DNA of 17,769 nucleotides from Zetaproteobacteria bacterium (GTDB lineage Bacteria > Pseudomonadota > Alphaproteobacteria > Micavibrionales > Micavibrionaceae): positions 13,127 through 30,895 of the forward strand of contig NVXI01000005.1 in assembly GCA_002747015.1 (NCBI GenBank), written 5' to 3'. The notes beneath the pieces are model-generated. The model was not told where the DNA came from and did no database searches. It was given only the letters and a program-made list of their open reading frames with translations. The position numbers and the translations under genes were made by a program. Positions within the stretch are counted from its first letter, which is position 1, and each line of letters begins with the position of its first letter. Shown piece after piece: positions 15,445 to 17,769 of the stretch.

Positions 15445-16041
15445 ATGCATCATTTATCTAAAAAAGGTCAGGAAACTCGACAGGCTATCCTAATGTGCGC
15501 GTTTGATTTGTTTCATGAGCGCGGGATTCATGCAACGACAGTGGATGATATTTTAAGAAAATCCGGCGCAGGGAAGAGCCAGTTTTACCATTATTTTAAA
15601 AATAAGCAGGATATTATTCACGAGCTTTTGCAATTGGCTTATCAGATGATTAAGGATGGTCAAACGCATTTTCAACCCATTCATACATGGGATGATTTCA
15701 GGGGATGGCTGGATGCCTCAATTGAAGAAATAGAGGGTCATGGCTGCAGTCGTGCATGTCCGATAGGGCAAATCATATGTCAAATATCAGAGGATGATGT
15801 GTTATTGCATCAGGACATAAAGTTGGTTTTTGGCGCGATGAAGGATTATCCCAAAAATTTCTTTATTGCTCTACAGGCACGTGGGGAGCTGTCAGATAAT
15901 GCAGATCCTGATGAAATGGCCGATATGTGTATTGCGACAATGCAAGGTAGCGCAATGATTGCCAAGGTTAACCAAAACATTACGGTGAGTAAAAAAACGG
16001 CAAATCATCTTTTTGCCTATATGCATTCTTTTGTAAAATAG
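15445..16041 (+). CDS. TetR-family transcriptional repressor
   Basis: A 198-residue one-component regulator. I use the ATG at 15445; the frame extends upstream to a TTG at 15379, but that would run through the operator and add 22 residues not typical of the family. The N-terminal DNA-binding domain begins SKKGQETRQAIL, with the helix-turn-helix at about 31-57 (TTVDDILRKSGAGKSQFYHY, then F). The C-terminal ligand domain contains HGCSRACPIGQI (about 100-111), a Cys motif seen in TetR groups with the pattern GCxxxCPIG. Two cysteines four residues apart could also be redox- or thiol-reactive, but that is inference. No Shine-Dalgarno is seen, so the mRNA leader is probably very short. It is followed after 91 bp by an MMPL exporter on the same strand, and matching palindromes lie before both genes, so it likely represses itself and the exporter. 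Confidence 0.9.
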   Translation: MHHLSKKGQETRQAILMCAFDLFHERGIHATTVDDILRKSGAGKSQFYHYFKNKQDIIHELLQLAYQMIKDGQTHFQPIHTWDDFRGWLDASIEEIEGHGCSRACPIGQIICQISEDDVLLHQDIKLVFGAMKDYPKNFFIALQARGELSDNADPDEMADMCIATMQGSAMIAKVNQNITVSKKTANHLFAYMHSFVK

Positions 16042-16053
16042 ATCTTTTGACAC

Positions 16054-16083
16054 TTGACCTCCTCGTCTTAAAGTGAATATATT
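16054..16083 (+). promoter_or_regulatory. Probable sigma70-type promoter of the MMPL exporter gene
   Basis: TTGACC at 16054-16059, an 18-nt spacer and TATATT at 16078-16083 form a reasonable promoter. An alternative -35, TTGACA, lies at 16047-16052. The TetR-type palindrome begins 1 nt after the -10 and would cover the transcription start, an arrangement expected for repression. Confidence 0.5.
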
Positions 16084-16084
16084 C

Positions 16085-16101
16085 TGTACCAGATGGTACA
16101 T
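16085..16101. promoter_or_regulatory. Operator-like palindrome upstream of the MMPL gene (site 2)
   Basis: TGTACCAGATGGTACAT contains a perfect inverted repeat, TGTACCA and TGGTACA, around a GA centre. It matches site 1 before tetR at 15 of 17 bases. It sits just after a predicted -10 element and 31 bp before the MMPL start codon, so it is a likely binding site for the TetR encoded next door. Confidence 0.72.
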
Positions 16102-16132
16102 AATCATAATACCTCTAAAATAGAGCGAATGG

Positions 16133-17769
16133 ATGAAAAAAATGAAACACGGAAAAATGGATCAATGGGTCTTGCGCTATGCGGATTTTATTATTAAATG
16201 GCGCATTGTTGTTATCGCTCTAACAATAGGGATCGCTGGATATGCCGCGACGGGTATGTCTAATCTTGGTTTTTCCAGTAATTATCGGGTATTTTTCAGT
16301 GCGGATAATCCGGAGTTGAATGCCTTTGAATCGTTCCAGAATACCTATACAAAAAATGACAACATCATGTTTGTGGTGCAGCCGGCGGATAAAGATCTTA
16401 CAACGCAGGCTCTTGCCGCGGCGATTGAGGATATAACCGAACAAGCATGGCAGATACCATTCGCAATTCGTGTGGATTCTGTCACCAATTTCCAGCACAG
16501 CTGGGCCGACGGTGATGATTTAACCGTGGATGACCTTATTCGTGATGGCGATAAAATGACCGCCGAGACCCTGAAAGGTAAGTGGGATATCGCCAAGGAC
16601 GAGCCGATTTTATACGGCAACCTGCTTGCTCGTGATCGTGAAGCCACAGGCGTGAATGTCACACTGCAATATCCAGAAGTAGAAATTGATGAAGTGCCCC
16701 GCGCGGTTGCTAAGGCACGTGCAATTGTTGCGGATGTGCAAGCGAAATACCCAGATTTAAGGATCGCATTGACGGGCGTGTCGATGTTGAATAGCGCCTT
16801 TATGGAGGCAGGAATGAAAGATTCTGCGACTTTAATGCCGCTTATGTATTTGATCTTAATCGTTATTATGATGTTTACTCTGCGATCGTTTACAGGAACG
16901 CTTAGCACTGTTTTCGTGATTGGTTTGGCCGTCGTGACGGCAATGGGTTGGGCCGGGCATGTCGGTATTCTATTAACGCCGATATCTGTGACCGCGCCGA
17001 CCATTGTTCTTACACTGGCCATCGCGGATTCCGTGCATATTATGGTGTCTATGTTGGCTGCTATGCGTGATGGGATGGAAAAGACGGCTGCGTTGAAGGA
17101 TAGTATCCGTGTTAATTTCCTACCCGTTAGTATCACCAGTATCACAACGATTATTGGCTTCTTATCGCTCAACACTTTGGATACACCGCCATTCCATGAT
17201 TTGGGTAATATTACGGCAGTCGGTATTTTGGCTGCGTGGCTATACTCCTTAACTTTTCTTCCTGCGATTGTTAGTTTTCTGCCTGTTAAGTGTCGTAAGC
17301 AAGAAGGTGGTGCGACTGGCTTGGCAAAGTGGCTGGAAAGCTATGCGGATTGGGTAACAGCAAAGCGTCGTGTTGTCTTGGTGACATCAAGTATGGTTGC
17401 GGTTGTTCTGATTTCTCTTATTCCAAGAATGGAGATTAACGATCAGTGGGTAGAATATTTTGACTGGTCCATTCCATTTCGCGCCGATGCTGAGTTTGGT
17501 ATGAATGAGTTGACAGGGGCTTACCTGATTGAATACTCGGTTGAGGCAGATGGCCCCGGCGGTGTCAGTGAACCACTTTATCTGCAAAAACTAAGTGACT
17601 TCACAGATTGGTTGCATAAACAGCCAGAAGTCAGCCATGTTTTCAGCTACAGCGATATTATGAAACGCTTGAACATGAATATGCACGGCGATGATCGTGA
17701 TTGGTATAAAGTTCCTGATGAGCGTAATTTGGCTGCGCAGTATCATTTGTTGTTCGAGCTGTCTTTGCC
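16133..17769 (+). CDS. MMPL/RND superfamily exporter (HAE3-like), C-terminus beyond window
   Basis: The frame is open from the ATG at 16133 to the right edge (545 codons), so the gene is truncated by the window. ATGs at 16142 and 16157 are also in frame; I choose the first because AGAG precedes it at a fair distance. TM1 is about residues 22-41, then a periplasmic loop of about 190 residues. A block of spans follows (about 232-385) with TM4 motif TLAIADSVHIMVSMLAAM, in which Asp 299 is the family's conserved membrane acid. Then comes the start of the second half, with TM7 at about 412-430 (VVLVTSSMVAVVLISLI) and the second loop (EINDQWVEYFDWSIPFRAD). HAE3-type RND proteins export lipids or hopanoids in some bacteria; the substrate here is unknown. 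It has no adaptor next to it within the window. Control by the upstream TetR is indicated by the shared operator. Confidence 0.9.
   Translation, partial: MKKMKHGKMDQWVLRYADFIIKWRIVVIALTIGIAGYAATGMSNLGFSSNYRVFFSADNPELNAFESFQNTYTKNDNIMFVVQPADKDLTTQALAAAIEDITEQAWQIPFAIRVDSVTNFQHSWADGDDLTVDDLIRDGDKMTAETLKGKWDIAKDEPILYGNLLARDREATGVNVTLQYPEVEIDEVPRAVAKARAIVADVQAKYPDLRIALTGVSMLNSAFMEAGMKDSATLMPLMYLILIVIMMFTLRSFTGTLSTVFVIGLAVVTAMGWAGHVGILLTPISVTAPTIVLTLAIADSVHIMVSMLAAMRDGMEKTAALKDSIRVNFLPVSITSITTIIGFLSLNTLDTPPFHDLGNITAVGILAAWLYSLTFLPAIVSFLPVKCRKQEGGATGLAKWLESYADWVTAKRRVVLVTSSMVAVVLISLIPRMEINDQWVEYFDWSIPFRADAEFGMNELTGAYLIEYSVEADGPGGVSEPLYLQKLSDFTDWLHKQPEVSHVFSYSDIMKRLNMNMHGDDRDWYKVPDERNLAAQYHLLFELSL

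Noticed and set aside
16345..17175. 276-codon minus-strand open frame
   Set aside because: It is wholly antisense to the MMPL exporter. Its composition (rich in Ser, Ile, Thr, Arg) is that of a shadow frame, it has no domain signal, and the plus-strand frame encodes clear RND motifs.

Overview
The window looks like a chromosomal stretch of a Gram-negative, probably motile alphaproteobacterium with fairly A+T-rich DNA. The clues are an IalB-family periplasmic protein (a largely alphaproteobacterial family), a PodJ-like polar-scaffold architecture, a soluble PAS chemoreceptor, and outer-membrane lipoproteins with RND pumps. I see no tRNA, rRNA, CRISPR array, insertion sequence or phage gene. 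The genus cannot be named from the sequence alone.

Layout. Positions 1-87 are the tail of an unidentified plus-strand gene, convergent with mtnP (methylthioadenosine phosphorylase, 98-946, minus). Positions 1037-6821 (minus) hold a complete tripartite RND efflux operon in the order outer-membrane lipoprotein, membrane fusion protein, RND permease, with overlapping or 3-nt junctions. Diverging from it across about 207 bp is a plus-strand pair: a shortened TolC/NodT-like lipoprotein (7029-8168) and an IalB-family protein (8172-8729). An FNT-family channel of the YfdC type (8713-9504, minus) follows, preceded by a previously uncalled 55-codon single-span membrane protein (9560-9727, minus). Divergent from these is a secreted Cys-containing hypothetical protein (9801-10481). 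A large PodJ-like protein (10516-13017, minus) has a coiled coil, one membrane span, Sel1 repeats and a peptidoglycan-binding domain.

Positions 13194-15144 (minus) hold the most unusual unit: a soluble tandem-PAS methyl-accepting chemotaxis protein followed by a group I truncated haemoglobin. The chemoreceptor's only plausible start (ATG at 15144 with a strong Shine-Dalgarno sequence) is out of frame with the rest of the gene. The two frames are joined exactly by a dnaX-type slippery heptamer, A AAA AAG, followed 5 nt later by a weak stem-loop. At the other end the gene finishes on a second in-frame A AAA AAG directly before TGA, and a -1 shift there would read straight into the globin. This could be recoding that makes a chemoreceptor-globin fusion. 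A homopolymer mutation or sequencing error would also explain the 5' shift.

From 15445 to the right edge (plus) a TetR-family regulator is followed by a truncated MMPL/RND (HAE3-type) exporter. Two near-identical 17-bp operator-like palindromes lie immediately upstream of each gene, pointing to autoregulation and control of the exporter by this TetR. Overall the window is rich in envelope functions: two RND systems, outer-membrane lipoproteins, a periplasmic IalB protein and a polar scaffold. It also holds an oxygen- or gas-sensing chemotaxis locus.
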